Below, in pieces: positions 33,143-42,578 of a DNA stretch of 64,000 nucleotides. The DNA lies in NCBI RefSeq assembly GCF_051209875.1, contig NZ_JBNTQY010000001.1, positions 2,790,001-2,854,000 of the forward strand, given 5' to 3'. Below the pieces are notes generated by a model. The model was not told the origin of the DNA. It made no database searches and worked only from the letters and a program-made list of their open reading frames with translations. The DNA comes from Emticicia sp051209875. Lineage in GTDB: Bacteria; Bacteroidota; Bacteroidia; Cytophagales; Spirosomataceae. Every line of letters starts with the position of its first letter. Position 1 is the stretch's first letter. Both the position numbers and the translations under genes were made by a program.

Positions 33143-33799
33143 CATACGCTCCAATTTTTAACAAATCTTTCTGAAAACAACAATCGAGAATGGTTTCATG
33201 CCAATCGAAGAGATTATGAGAAAAGTAAAATAGAATTTGAAACATTGTGCCAAACTATTTTGGATGGCATCGCTCAATTTCAAGAAAATCTGCACAATAC
33301 GACTGTCAAAAGCTGTATATTGAGAATCAATCGAGATATTAGGTTTTCGTTAGATAAATCACCCTATAAAAAATATTTAGCTGCTGGATTTGGCCCTGGG
33401 GGGAAAAGTTCGGGCAGAGTTGATTTTTATTTACACATCGAACCCAATGAATCTTTTCTTGGAGGTGGAATGTGGTCACCTACCTCAAGCCAATTGGCGA
33501 GTTTTAGACAAGAAATTGATTATAACCCACATATAATCAAGGGAATCATTGAAGACGAAACCTTTAGGCAATATTTTAATGAGATTCATGGCGAAAAAGT
33601 CAAGAAAATGCCAAAAGGCTACCCTATCAACCATCCTGATATTGAATTATTAAAATATAAAGAATTATTCTTTGTTCATAAATACCCAAACAATTCAGTA
33701 ATGGACGCAAATTTTGCTGGTGAAGTTATCAAAGGTTGTAGAATCTTAAAGCCATACCTTGATTATATCAATCATTTATTTTTTGGCGATGAGAGTTGA
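33131..33799 (+). CDS. DUF2461 family protein
   Basis: A 222-residue cytoplasmic protein. The N-terminus FLTNLSENNNREWFHANRRDYE, the middle RINRDIRFSLDKSPYKKY and FYLHIEPNESFLGGGMW are the hallmarks of DUF2461 (TIGR02453), a widespread family without established function. It is divergent from trpS and ends 21 bases before the convergent aminotransferase stop, with only a weak hairpin between. Confidence 0.88.
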   Translation: MLSQHTLQFLTNLSENNNREWFHANRRDYEKSKIEFETLCQTILDGIAQFQENLHNTTVKSCILRINRDIRFSLDKSPYKKYLAAGFGPGGKSSGRVDFYLHIEPNESFLGGGMWSPTSSQLASFRQEIDYNPHIIKGIIEDETFRQYFNEIHGEKVKKMPKGYPINHPDIELLKYKELFFVHKYPNNSVMDANFAGEVIKGCRILKPYLDYINHLFFGDES

Positions 33800-33820
33800 C
33801 GTTGTATCATTTTAGATTCA

Positions 33821-35017
33821 TTATTCAATACAACTGAGTATAACCTCGCAAGCCCATGAAATTTCATTTTCAGTAATTATCAAAGGTGGGGCAATTCGCA
33901 TCGAATTATCACAATACAAAAACCAATCAGTGATCACACCTTTTTCAATAGCTTTATCAATAATTGGTTTTAAAACATCAAAACTATCAAATTCGGCCGC
34001 AAGCATCAAACCTTTACCTCTTACTTCTTTAATTTTTGGATGTACCAACAATGATTTAAATAAATCAGATTTCTTTTCAATATCCAACAACATTTTTTCT
34101 TCTAAAATTGCATTCAATGTTGCTAAAGATGCCGCACAGCTAACTGGGTGACCTCCAAAAGTAGTAATATGACCTAAAATTGGATTATCTTTAAACACTG
34201 ACATTATTTCTTGGGATGCAATAAAAGCTCCTATGGGCATTCCGCCACCCATTCCTTTAGCACATAGTAAAATATCAGGACAAATATCATAATGTTCAAA
34301 AGCCCAAAATTTACCAGTTCTACCAAAACCTGATTGTACTTCATCAAAAACCAATAATGCTCCAACCTCTAAACATCGTAGTTGCAATGCTTGTAGGTAA
34401 TCCATATCAGTAGGTCTTATACCTGATTCTCCACCGATTGGCTCAAAAAAAACTGCAGCAGTACGATTATTGATTAGTGATAAATCTTCAAAACAATTTC
34501 TTTTAATCTTTTTTGTTGCGGGCAAAAGAGGGCGATAGTTTCTTCTAAAATGTTCTTCACCAAGTGACAATGCACCTTGAGTCGAACCATGATAAGAATT
34601 ATAACATGAAATAATTTCTGAACGTTTGGTAAAACGTTTTGACAATTTCATAGCACCTTCAACCGCTTCTGTACCAGAATTTGTAAAATAGACATTATTT
34701 AAACTTAATCCAGATGAAGTATGAAAATGACTGAGTGTATTTACAATGGCGTTTGCTAATTGCACTTGGGGCGATTGAATGTATTCTCCATAAACCATCA
34801 AGTGTAAATATTTGTCAACTTGATTTTTAATAGCTTCTACAACTTTTGGGTGGCGATGCCCTACATTACTGACTGCAATTCCAGAAATCAAATCAATATA
34901 TTTTGTATTATTTCCATACAAATATATTCCTTCAGCTTTCTCAATTTCAAGTGCTAATGGAAAATCAGATGTTTGAGCAAGATTTTGTAAGAAAATTTGA
35001 CGTTGTGTCATTTGCAT
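33821..35017 (-). CDS. Class III PLP-dependent aminotransferase (acetylornithine aminotransferase-like)
   Basis: About 398 residues. GIAVSNVGHRHP, NSGTEAVEGAMKLSK, DEVQSGFGRTGKFWA and the PLP lysine in CAKGMGGGMPIGAF identify a class III aminotransferase of the acetylornithine/4-aminobutyrate group. The substrate is uncertain because no arginine or other pathway gene is adjacent. The frame runs up to 35068, but residues before the ATG at 35017 (or 35011) do not look like the family, and a terminator hairpin overlaps that upstream part, so the shorter start is used. Confidence 0.87.
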   Translation of the reverse strand: MQMTQRQIFLQNLAQTSDFPLALEIEKAEGIYLYGNNTKYIDLISGIAVSNVGHRHPKVVEAIKNQVDKYLHLMVYGEYIQSPQVQLANAIVNTLSHFHTSSGLSLNNVYFTNSGTEAVEGAMKLSKRFTKRSEIISCYNSYHGSTQGALSLGEEHFRRNYRPLLPATKKIKRNCFEDLSLINNRTAAVFFEPIGGESGIRPTDMDYLQALQLRCLEVGALLVFDEVQSGFGRTGKFWAFEHYDICPDILLCAKGMGGGMPIGAFIASQEIMSVFKDNPILGHITTFGGHPVSCAASLATLNAILEEKMLLDIEKKSDLFKSLLVHPKIKEVRGKGLMLAAEFDSFDVLKPIIDKAIEKGVITDWFLYCDNSMRIAPPLIITENEISWACEVILSCIE

Positions 35018-35043
35018 TATTATTTTTTCACAAATTTGACATA

Positions 35044-35075
35044 AAAAAAACTCGTATGCAAAGCCCACGAGTTTT
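35044..35075 (-). terminator. Terminator upstream of the aminotransferase
   Basis: Read on the minus strand, AAAACTCG (35075-35068) pairs with CGAGTTTT (35054-35047), followed by TTTT. It most simply ends transcription from the LytTR gene (stop at 35308). It lies only 27 bases before the aminotransferase start, so it could also act as an attenuator. Confidence 0.65.
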
Positions 35076-35307
35076 AAGTACTAACCTATTATTTATGAGT
35101 AGTTACTTACTCCACTATTAAACTTTTCTTTAAATCACTCTTTCTTCTAAATTATTGATTATTTCAACCATTTGAGATAAGAATTAATGAGTTATAATTT
35201 AAAACACACAAATCAATTAACCATTTTTTTTTCTTAACACGAAAATAATTGATATTTTACATTGTGCAACACACTTGCGACAAAAAGCCTAATTTATGCG
35301 ACCTTTA

Positions 35308-36027
35308 CTATTTACCGCCAATTCGACGCATCAAATCTTCTGAAAATTGCTCACTTACAGGTATTAAGTGTGTTCCAATGGTAATTTTTAAGTTGCGAAT
35401 TGATTCAATTTTATTTAATGAAACTATATAAGATTTGTGAATTCGCATGAAAGGCATCGAAGAAAACTTCTCCTCAATACTTTTCATTGTCATCCGAGTG
35501 ATCACTGGGCGACTTTGTGTACTCAAATAAATTTTTATATAATCTTTCAATCCTTCAATATAAAGTATATCTGCATATCTTATCTTAACTAAAGAATATT
35601 CTGCGTTGACAAAGAAATGCTCATCAAAAACATTTTTTGTTGAATAAGTATTGGATTTCAATTGATGAAGCTCATTTGCTTTGTTAACCGCCTTTAAAAA
35701 ACGTTCAAAAGAGACAGGTTTGAGTAGATAATCAACAATATTTAATTCAAATCCTTCTAAAGCATATTGTTCATAAGCCGTAATAAAAATAACCATTGGA
35801 TTTGAAACCATGCTTTTTAAAAACTGAACCCCAGTAATTCCAGGCATTTGAATGTCGAGGAAAATCAAATCAATTGATCTGTTTTCTGCTTTTTCTGTTT
35901 GAATCAAATCAATTGCTTCAAAAGCATTACGGCAACGGCCAACAAATTCTAAATATGGAATCTGTCTAATATTATCCTCTAGCAAGTCTAATGCCAATGG
36001 CTCATCATCTACGGCTATACATCGCAT
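35308..36027 (-). CDS. LytTR-family response regulator
   Basis: A 239-residue regulator: an N-terminal receiver domain (CIAVDDEPLA, phospho-acceptor Asp in LIFLDIQMPG near residue 56, Lys in LLKPVSFERF) and a C-terminal LytTR DNA-binding domain (ILYIEGLKDYIKI, RTTMKS-like block, FMRIHKSYIVSLNKI). Such regulators bind direct repeats and control surface or adhesion genes. The LytS-type kinase lies 124 bases upstream on the same strand, so the two form a two-component pair. Confidence 0.93.
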   Translation of the reverse strand: MRCIAVDDEPLALDLLEDNIRQIPYLEFVGRCRNAFEAIDLIQTEKAENRSIDLIFLDIQMPGITGVQFLKSMVSNPMVIFITAYEQYALEGFELNIVDYLLKPVSFERFLKAVNKANELHQLKSNTYSTKNVFDEHFFVNAEYSLVKIRYADILYIEGLKDYIKIYLSTQSRPVITRMTMKSIEEKFSSMPFMRIHKSYIVSLNKIESIRNLKITIGTHLIPVSEQFSEDLMRRIGGK

Positions 36028-36150
36028 CTCAATTATATGTTAAAGTATTAAAATAATAGGTATGTTTACTATAACAATATATATATTTCAATACAAAACT
36101 ACATTTTGTTATAATATTTGATTCACTTGTAAAGATTTATACCAGCTTTC

Positions 36151-37164
36151 TTATTGCTTAAAATTAAGTTGCAAATCGGTAGTATAAAGATTATCTTTTT
36201 CTTCAACATTTAAAACATATTGATTTGGGTAAAGTAGTTCTAATCTACGTTTCACATTTGCTAAACCTATGCCTGAAGCACCGTCTTTTACCTCTTGTTT
36301 ATCCGAACTAAACTTATTTGTCACTTTAAAATGCAATTGATTTTTGGTAGTTTCTAACTCAATTTTAATGATTGGTTTTTCAACTAACCCAACACCATGT
36401 TTGAAAGCATTTTCTACAAATGGGATCAATAACATTGGTTCAATATTTTTGCTCAATAATGGTTTGTTTACAAAAAAATTAATCTCCACATAATCAGCAA
36501 AACGAACTTTTTGAAGATCAATATAATTTTCTAAATACTTTACTTCATTATCAAGAGAAATCTGTTTGTCATCTTTTTCATAAAGCATATAACGCAATAA
36601 ATCTGACATTTTAAGTAGAACTGGTTCAACCAAATCAGACTTTTTTCGATTCAATGATACCAAACTGTTCATTAAATTGAACATGAAGTGTGGCGATATT
36701 TGTGAACGAAGAAATGAAAGTTCAGACTTCAGTCGCTCATTTTCTGTTTCCCTTTGTACTTGTTGTGTCTTTTGGTAATCAGAGAAAAAACAGTAGGAAG
36801 CACTGATACCAAATATAAAAAAGTATTGAATAAAGGTGTTTACATAAAATAACTGACTTGGAGCCCCTTCCACAAAATTAATGCGTACATAGTATCTACC
36901 CATCACTAAACAAACCATTACCACAATTAACAGCAAAAAATATTGAATGGGTTTTTTCTTATAAATTCTGGGAAAAAGATACTCAGAATGAATATAAAAT
37001 AAGATAATACATGAAATAGAAACATAAGCCCAATAAATTCTACTTGTGTAGGGATTTACCGAAGGCCGATCTGAATCTCTTTGTAAATTCAATAATGGTA
37101 ATGTTGTATAACCTAACCAAATGATTCCATGTAAAAAAGTATATAAGTATCTATTCTTAAACAT
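36151..37164 (-). CDS. LytS/YehU-type sensor histidine kinase
   Basis: An internal histidine kinase of about 337 residues, with four predicted membrane segments (about residues 8-200 of the product), then a coiled coil and the SQISPHFMFNLMNSL phospho-acceptor motif, and a small ATPase domain with PFVENAFKHG and ASGIGLANVKRRL. The frame is open to 37284, but a transporter terminator (37272-37302) overlaps that extension and the ATG at 37164 places the first membrane segment near the N-terminus, so 37164 is chosen. It should phosphorylate the adjacent LytTR regulator. Confidence 0.88.
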   Translation of the reverse strand: MFKNRYLYTFLHGIIWLGYTTLPLLNLQRDSDRPSVNPYTSRIYWAYVSISCIILFYIHSEYLFPRIYKKKPIQYFLLLIVVMVCLVMGRYYVRINFVEGAPSQLFYVNTFIQYFFIFGISASYCFFSDYQKTQQVQRETENERLKSELSFLRSQISPHFMFNLMNSLVSLNRKKSDLVEPVLLKMSDLLRYMLYEKDDKQISLDNEVKYLENYIDLQKVRFADYVEINFFVNKPLLSKNIEPMLLIPFVENAFKHGVGLVEKPIIKIELETTKNQLHFKVTNKFSSDKQEVKDGASGIGLANVKRRLELLYPNQYVLNVEEKDNLYTTDLQLNFKQ

Positions 37165-37271
37165 ACTATTTGAATTATATGATACACAATGATAGGAATT
37201 AACTTGATAAATATAACATAAACAAGATAACAAGTCATAAATGAACGATTTAATAGTGTTTTTCATAGACG

Positions 37272-37302
37272 AAAAAGCCCTCAACAGATTGTGAAGGCCT
37301 TT
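37272..37302 (-). terminator. Terminator of the MFS transporter gene
   Basis: On the minus strand AAAGGCCTTCA (37302-37292) pairs with TGAGGGCTTT (37283-37274) using two G-U pairs, then T-run. It follows the transporter stop and separates it from the sensor kinase. Confidence 0.7.
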
Positions 37303-37335
37303 AATATTTATGAAATTATCTAATCTTAAATCCTA

Positions 37336-38679
37336 TTATCCGTTATTATCATCTACAAATCTTACAAAAAAAGCAGCAATTAATAAACTTACGCCACCAG
37401 CTACAACAATATAAAGTGGAGCTTCAATTGAGCCTTCACCAAATATGGTTTTTACGATTTTACCTAAAAATAAAGAGGCAAGAATCTCGGGAATAACGAT
37501 AAAAAAATTAAATATACCCATATATACTCCCATTTTATTAGGAGGCAATGCCCCTGAAAGTATGGCATAAGGCATTGAAAGTATTGATGCCCAAGCAATA
37601 CCAACTCCAACCATTGAAAGCAACAAAATATATTGATTTGTAATAAAAAGCACTGAGATTAGTCCAATACCACCACAGATTAAAGCAATTGTATGAACAA
37701 ACTTTCGACTTGTTTCTTTAGCAATTACAGGAATCAAAAATGCTGCTAAAAAACAGACAACTGAATAAGTGGCAAAGTTGATTCCGTTCCATTCTCCACC
37801 AGCCCTAAACTCGGGAGAATCAGCTGAAGTTGCACCAAATATGTGATAAGAAGTCATTAATCCAAAAAACATCCACATACAAAATAAACCAAACCATGTA
37901 AACATCTGGACAACAGCCAACTGTTTCATCGTCTTTGGGATACTACCAACTGAATCAAAAAGTTCCTTGAAGTAACCTGCAATACCTTTATTTTCTTCTT
38001 TTTCTCTCTCAAATGCTTCCATATCTTCGGGTGGATATTCAGAAGTGGTAAAACATGTATAAAGTACTGATAAAAAGAAAATTACTGCACCTAATTGAAA
38101 AGCATATTTTGTAGTCAATGAAATACCGCTTTCGGTTGTACCAATTACCCCCATTTTACTAAAAATCCAAGGTAAAAGATTGGCAAATGTTTGTCCTAAA
38201 CCAATAAAAAAGGATTGCATAGCAAATCCAGCCGTACGTTGGCTAATATCTAATTTATCAGCAACAAAAGCCCTGAAAGGCTCCATTGAAACATTGATAC
38301 TTGCATCAAGTACCCAAAGCAAGGTAGCTGCCATCCACAACAATTGCGATTCAGGCATAAAAAATAATCCAAGTGAAGCTAAAATAGACCCAATAAAGAA
38401 GTATGGTCTTCGACGGCCAAATTTTGTCCAAGTCCTATCACTCATTGAGCCAATCAAAGGCTGAATCAAAAGCCCAGTCATAGGTCCAGCCAGCCATAAA
38501 ATAGGAATTTCATCTGGGTTTGCTTTGAGTTGGGCATAAATACCACTCATATTAGCAAGTTGTAATCCCCAGCCAAATTGAATTCCAAAAAAGCCGAAAT
38601 TCATATTCCATAATTGCCAAAATGAAAGTTTTGGTTTAGCTTTTCCGCCCGAGGTTTGCATTGTTGTCGATGCTGCCAT
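37336..38679 (-). CDS. MFS transporter, SLC45-like sugar importer
   Basis: A 447-residue membrane protein with about 12 hydrophobic segments. FGIQFGWGLQLANMSGIY, PLIGSMSDRTWTKFGRRRPYF between segments 2 and 3, and a long cytoplasmic loop after segment 6 match the SLC45-type sucrose/maltose:proton symporters found beside maltose phosphorylase genes in Bacteroidota. It is expected to bring maltose or short maltodextrins into the cytoplasm. It lies 31 bases after the GH13 gene at 38711 on the same strand, so they form one operon. Confidence 0.88.
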   Translation of the reverse strand: MAASTTMQTSGGKAKPKLSFWQLWNMNFGFFGIQFGWGLQLANMSGIYAQLKANPDEIPILWLAGPMTGLLIQPLIGSMSDRTWTKFGRRRPYFFIGSILASLGLFFMPESQLLWMAATLLWVLDASINVSMEPFRAFVADKLDISQRTAGFAMQSFFIGLGQTFANLLPWIFSKMGVIGTTESGISLTTKYAFQLGAVIFFLSVLYTCFTTSEYPPEDMEAFEREKEENKGIAGYFKELFDSVGSIPKTMKQLAVVQMFTWFGLFCMWMFFGLMTSYHIFGATSADSPEFRAGGEWNGINFATYSVVCFLAAFLIPVIAKETSRKFVHTIALICGGIGLISVLFITNQYILLLSMVGVGIAWASILSMPYAILSGALPPNKMGVYMGIFNFFIVIPEILASLFLGKIVKTIFGEGSIEAPLYIVVAGGVSLLIAAFFVRFVDDNNG

Positions 38680-38710
38680 TATTTATAGGTTAAAGGTTGA
38701 ATTTTTTATG

Positions 38711-40528
38711 CTACTTTATTTCAAAAACTGTTACACTATTCGGTGCTAAATTAACACTAAGTGCTTCCAAAAATGAAATAGCTTTTGTTTGCTGATTGAT
38801 TGTTTGACTATTGGAATATTTATCAAAACTCAAAACGTTTGTATAACTAATTGGAGCTTTGGTATCAAGTTTCATCATATCCCATGCTCCTTGCGGAATG
38901 AAAACATTGGTTGAATATGATTTTTCCAAGTCAAAGTTGCAAATAAACAACAATTTTTGATTTTCTGTAAACCTTAGATAACTATATATTTTTTTATCGT
39001 TGTAATTGACAGCTTGACCATTATTATTGACATACTGCAAATCGAAAAATTGTCCATTTTTTACTGCATCACTATTGTTGACAAACTTCAATAGTTCGGA
39101 ATAAAAGTTTCTGATGTTTTTTTGTTCAGCAGTTAATTTTCCACCATCATATTGATGATTATTTACCCAATTTTGAAATTCGGGGACTCCCCAGTAATCA
39201 AACATGGTTGTGCGACCATCATCCCCACTAAAACCTTCTGCGACAACTGGCTTTACGCCTACTTCTTGTCCAAAATATAGCATAACAGGGCCTGTATGAA
39301 GGGTGGCACTTACAACCATTGCAGGAATAGCTTTAAATGGATCATTGGCAAAATATTTTGAAGCAATTCTTTGTTCATCATGGTTTTCTAAAAAACGTAA
39401 CATTCGATTGGCAAAATTACCTGACTCATTTTGCCAAACACCTGTAATGTCATTGGCATTTCCACCACCTTCCATCAATCTACGGAGGGCATCGTACAAA
39501 CCAACTTTATCATATAAATAATCAAATTTTCCTTCAAACAGATATTGACGATAAGTTTGAGGATTATAAATTTCTGCAATAAAAATGACTTTTGGGTTTA
39601 TTTTTTTTATTTCAGGAATCACCCAGCCCCAAAACTCAGCAGGAACCATTTCCGACATATCACAACGAAAGCCATCAACTCCTTTTTTAGTCCAAAAAGT
39701 CAAAATATCACGCATTTTTATCCATGTATTTGGAATTGGGTCAAAATGTTTCGAACGATTATCCAAATAATCGATTCCGTAGTTGAGTTTAATGGTCTCA
39801 AACCAATCATTGATACTTGGCCTAGCTGAAAAGACATCATTACCAGTGGCTTTAGCTGGAGACTCAAAATAACTATTATTTACTTTTACTGGTGGATTGA
39901 CACCATCTGGCACATTAAAAGCTTGGCCAGGAATGTAATAGAAGTTATTGTAAGGAGCGAATGCCCTATTTTTGTCGTCTTCTTCACCAAAATCTTTCAC
40001 ACCCTTTGGCTTTTTATCCGAATGATAACTTCTGGCCACATGATTCGGCACGCAATCAATCAATACTTTGAGACCATTTTTATGACTTCTCTCAACCAAT
40101 GCTTCAAATTCTTTCATGCGATTTTTAACATCAACTGACAAATCTGGATTGACATCATAATAATCTTTAATCGCATAAGGCGAGCCAGCAATTCCTTTAA
40201 CAACTAAAGGATTGTCTTGCGGAATTTTAAACTTTGAGTAATCGGTCATGGTTGCATGCTCAATCACGCCTGTAAACCACACATGAGAAACCCCAAATTC
40301 TTTTAGTGCTTTCAGTGCGTTATCATTGATGTCATTGAATTTACCTGTACCGTTTTCTTCTAAAGTTCCGTTGAATTTGTTTGTAGTTTTTAGGTTTCCA
40401 AACAAACGAGTGTAAATTTGATAAACTACAAGTTTGTCAGTTTGATTTTCTTTGGTCATTTTGATAGGAATTTGAGCCACCGAAAAATGGCATAAAGCCA
40501 TCAAAACTATGGCAAATGATTTATACAT
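38711..40528 (-). CDS. Secreted alpha-amylase family (GH13) enzyme
   Basis: About 605 residues from the ATG at 40528, which begins a good signal peptide (MYKSFAIVLMALCHFSVAQ). The frame extends to 40555, but a promoter-like TAGATTTG (40560-40553) overlaps that longer start. The GH13 catalytic residues are visible: Asp in GVDGFRCDMSE, Glu in VIFIAEIYNP and Asp in FLENHDEQR, with DCVPNHVARSY as region I. It cleaves alpha-glucosidic bonds in starch or maltodextrin in the periplasm or at the cell surface. It is divergent from the SusA-like enzyme and operonic with the sugar importer. Confidence 0.92.
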   Translation of the reverse strand: MYKSFAIVLMALCHFSVAQIPIKMTKENQTDKLVVYQIYTRLFGNLKTTNKFNGTLEENGTGKFNDINDNALKALKEFGVSHVWFTGVIEHATMTDYSKFKIPQDNPLVVKGIAGSPYAIKDYYDVNPDLSVDVKNRMKEFEALVERSHKNGLKVLIDCVPNHVARSYHSDKKPKGVKDFGEEDDKNRAFAPYNNFYYIPGQAFNVPDGVNPPVKVNNSYFESPAKATGNDVFSARPSINDWFETIKLNYGIDYLDNRSKHFDPIPNTWIKMRDILTFWTKKGVDGFRCDMSEMVPAEFWGWVIPEIKKINPKVIFIAEIYNPQTYRQYLFEGKFDYLYDKVGLYDALRRLMEGGGNANDITGVWQNESGNFANRMLRFLENHDEQRIASKYFANDPFKAIPAMVVSATLHTGPVMLYFGQEVGVKPVVAEGFSGDDGRTTMFDYWGVPEFQNWVNNHQYDGGKLTAEQKNIRNFYSELLKFVNNSDAVKNGQFFDLQYVNNNGQAVNYNDKKIYSYLRFTENQKLLFICNFDLEKSYSTNVFIPQGAWDMMKLDTKAPISYTNVLSFDKYSNSQTINQQTKAISFLEALSVNLAPNSVTVFEIK

Positions 40529-40552
40529 TTTGTTATAGGTTAAAGTTAGTTT

Positions 40553-40560
40553 CAAATCTA
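40553..40560 (-). promoter_or_regulatory. -7 element of the minus-strand GH13 gene
   Basis: TAGATTTG on the minus strand, 25 bases upstream of the ATG at 40528. A TTG at the usual distance is missing, as expected if an activator helps. Confidence 0.4.
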
Positions 40561-40576
40561 AACAAGATTTTTTTAT

Positions 40577-40590
40577 GAAAAAATACTTTG
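40577..40590 (+). promoter_or_regulatory. GAAAAAATACTTTG word, copy 1 (divergent amylase promoter)
   Basis: First copy of a 14-base word. It lies in the 102-base divergent gap between the two GH13 genes, just upstream of the minus-strand -7 element. A second copy is 34 bases to the right. Confidence 0.45.
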
Positions 40591-40610
40591 ATTGTGTTAT
40601 TTTGCCTAAC

Positions 40611-40624
40611 GAAAAAATACTTTA
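40611..40624 (+). promoter_or_regulatory. GAAAAAATACTTTA word, copy 2 (divergent amylase promoter)
   Basis: Second copy, one base different from the first, ending six bases before the ATG of the plus-strand SusA-like gene; close enough to block its translation start or transcription if bound. Confidence 0.45.
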
Positions 40625-40630
40625 ACTAAT

Positions 40631-42508
40631 ATGAAACTTAACAAACTTTCAATCCTTCTTGTTTTTGTACAATTAGGCTTGTCACTCTACGCTTTTAGTC
40701 AAAAGCCTGATATTCAACGCATTGACCCTTCAAACTGGTGGGTTGGCATGAAAAATCCCAACCTCCAAATATTGGTTTATGGCAAAAACATTGCTACATC
40801 AAACCTAAGTTTAAAACCATACTCAGGAGTTAAATTAAAGAAAATTCAAAAAGTAGAAAATCCCAACTACCTATTTATTGATTTAGAAATTGCCAAAAAT
40901 ACGAAGGCTGGAAAATTACAGTTCACCGTTGGCAATACACAAGGCAGTACCAAAATTGATTATGAGTTAAGAAATAGGACTGCCAAGCCCCAAGCTGTTA
41001 CCCAATCAGATGTAGTATATTTATTAATGCCAGACCGTTTTGCCAATGGAGATGAGTCAAATGATAAATTCGCTAATATGAATGACCCTGAGGCAGACCG
41101 CAAAAGTCCGTGGCTGCGTCATGGTGGAGATTTACAGGGAGTCATTGACCACCTTGATTATTTCAAAGAATTGGGAGTTACCGCACTTTGGATGACACCT
41201 ATCATCGAGAATAATACCCACCAAAGCAATGAGGGCGGAACCATGCGTAGTTCATATCATGGTTATCATTTCACTGATCATTACCAAATCGATAAGCGAT
41301 TCGGAGGAAATGAGGCTTATTTAAAATTAATTGGTGCTGCACATAAAAAAGGTATCAAAATTGTACAAGATGCTGTGTATAATCATGTAAGTGAAGATGC
41401 TTGGTTTAATAAAGATTTACCCTCAAAAACTTGGATTCATCATTGGGATAAATACACCAATACATCATATAAAGATCAGCCTTTATTTGATGTCAATGGC
41501 TCTGCTTATGATAAAAAAGTTACATCTGATGGTTGGTTTACTGCATTTTTACCAGATTTAGACCAAAAAGACCCATTATTAGCAAATTATTTAATTCAAC
41601 ATGCTTTATGGACAATCGAGTATTTTAACATTGATTCTTGGAGAATTGATACTTATATTTATAATGACATGGAGTTTATGAATCGTTGCAACAAAGCGAT
41701 TTTAGATGAACATCCACAAATGTTGCTTTTTGGTGAATCTGCTGTAAATACACCGATTAGTCAAGCTTATTTTACAAGAAATAATTTGAATATTCCATTC
41801 AAATGTAATTTACCAGCAGGTTGTGATTTTGTAGTGCAAGGAGCAATTAATAGTTCATTGAATGAAGATTTTGGATGGACCAATGGTGTAAATAGATTGT
41901 ATCAAACTCTAGCACAAGACATTGTTTACCAAAACCCTGAAAAACTTGTACCTTTTGTAGAAAATCACGATACTGACCGATTTTTTTCAGTAATTGGGGA
42001 AGATTTTAATAAATATAAAATAGGTTTGACATGGCTTTATACATTAAGAGGAATTCCTCAAATGTATTATGGTACTGAATTTTTGATGAAAAACTTCAAA
42101 AATCCGACTGATGCAGAGGTCAGAAAAGATTTCCCTGGGGGCTTTAAAGGTGATGCTGAAAATAAATTTACCGCTGCTGGACGTAACGCTAAAGAAAATG
42201 AGGCTTTTGATTTCAATAAGAAACTATTGAATTATAGAAAAACTTCTGAGGCTCTTACAAAAGGAAAGTTTAAACAATTTACCCCATTTGATAATGGTAT
42301 TTATGTGTATTTCAGATATACTGATAAACAAACAGTAATGGTGGTGAGCAATACAAAGAAATCAGAAGCATCATTTTCTACAGAAAACTTTGCTGAAGTA
42401 ATTAAAGGTGCGAAATCAGCCAAAAATATCATGACTGGTGAAGTTTTGAATGATATATCTAACTTAAAAGTACCTGCGATGACGGCAGTTATTTTAGAAT
42501 TAAAATAA
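40631..42508 (+). CDS. SusA-like neopullulanase/cyclomaltodextrinase (GH13)
   Basis: A 625-residue enzyme with signal peptide (ending YAFSQ, residue 24), an N-terminal beta-sandwich typical of cyclomaltodextrinases (PSNWWVGMKNPNLQILVYG, about 35-125), the GH13 barrel, and a C-terminal beta domain. Catalytic residues: Asp in NIDSWRIDTY (near 340), Glu in LLFGESAV (near 370) and Asp in FVENHDTDR (near 445). It resembles SusA of Bacteroides, a periplasmic neopullulanase. No susC/susD pair is in the window, so large starch fragments must enter the periplasm by another route. Confidence 0.92.
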   Translation: MKLNKLSILLVFVQLGLSLYAFSQKPDIQRIDPSNWWVGMKNPNLQILVYGKNIATSNLSLKPYSGVKLKKIQKVENPNYLFIDLEIAKNTKAGKLQFTVGNTQGSTKIDYELRNRTAKPQAVTQSDVVYLLMPDRFANGDESNDKFANMNDPEADRKSPWLRHGGDLQGVIDHLDYFKELGVTALWMTPIIENNTHQSNEGGTMRSSYHGYHFTDHYQIDKRFGGNEAYLKLIGAAHKKGIKIVQDAVYNHVSEDAWFNKDLPSKTWIHHWDKYTNTSYKDQPLFDVNGSAYDKKVTSDGWFTAFLPDLDQKDPLLANYLIQHALWTIEYFNIDSWRIDTYIYNDMEFMNRCNKAILDEHPQMLLFGESAVNTPISQAYFTRNNLNIPFKCNLPAGCDFVVQGAINSSLNEDFGWTNGVNRLYQTLAQDIVYQNPEKLVPFVENHDTDRFFSVIGEDFNKYKIGLTWLYTLRGIPQMYYGTEFLMKNFKNPTDAEVRKDFPGGFKGDAENKFTAAGRNAKENEAFDFNKKLLNYRKTSEALTKGKFKQFTPFDNGIYVYFRYTDKQTVMVVSNTKKSEASFSTENFAEVIKGAKSAKNIMTGEVLNDISNLKVPAMTAVILELK

Positions 42509-42513
42509 ACTAA

Positions 42514-42570
42514 GTAAGACGGAGTTCCTACTCCGTCACATTCCGATGGAGTAGGAACTCCATCTTACTA
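42514..42570. repeat. REP-like double hairpin (GGAGTTCCTACTCC)
   Basis: TAAGACGGAGTTCCTACTCC and its near complement GGAGTAGGAACTCCATCTTA form one large stem with two mismatches; each half is also a hairpin. It fills the 70-base gap between the SusA-like gene and pgmB and has no T-run, so it is more like a mobile intergenic repeat than a terminator. Confidence 0.7.
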
Positions 42571-42578
42571 AAAAGACA

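Noticed and set aside
36151..37284. Longer LytS-type kinase start at 37284
   Set aside because: The extra 40 residues lie over the transporter terminator and do not look like a membrane protein start.
39545..39829. 94-codon plus-strand frame inside the minus-strand GH13 gene
   Set aside because: Antisense to conserved GH13 motifs, no independent support.
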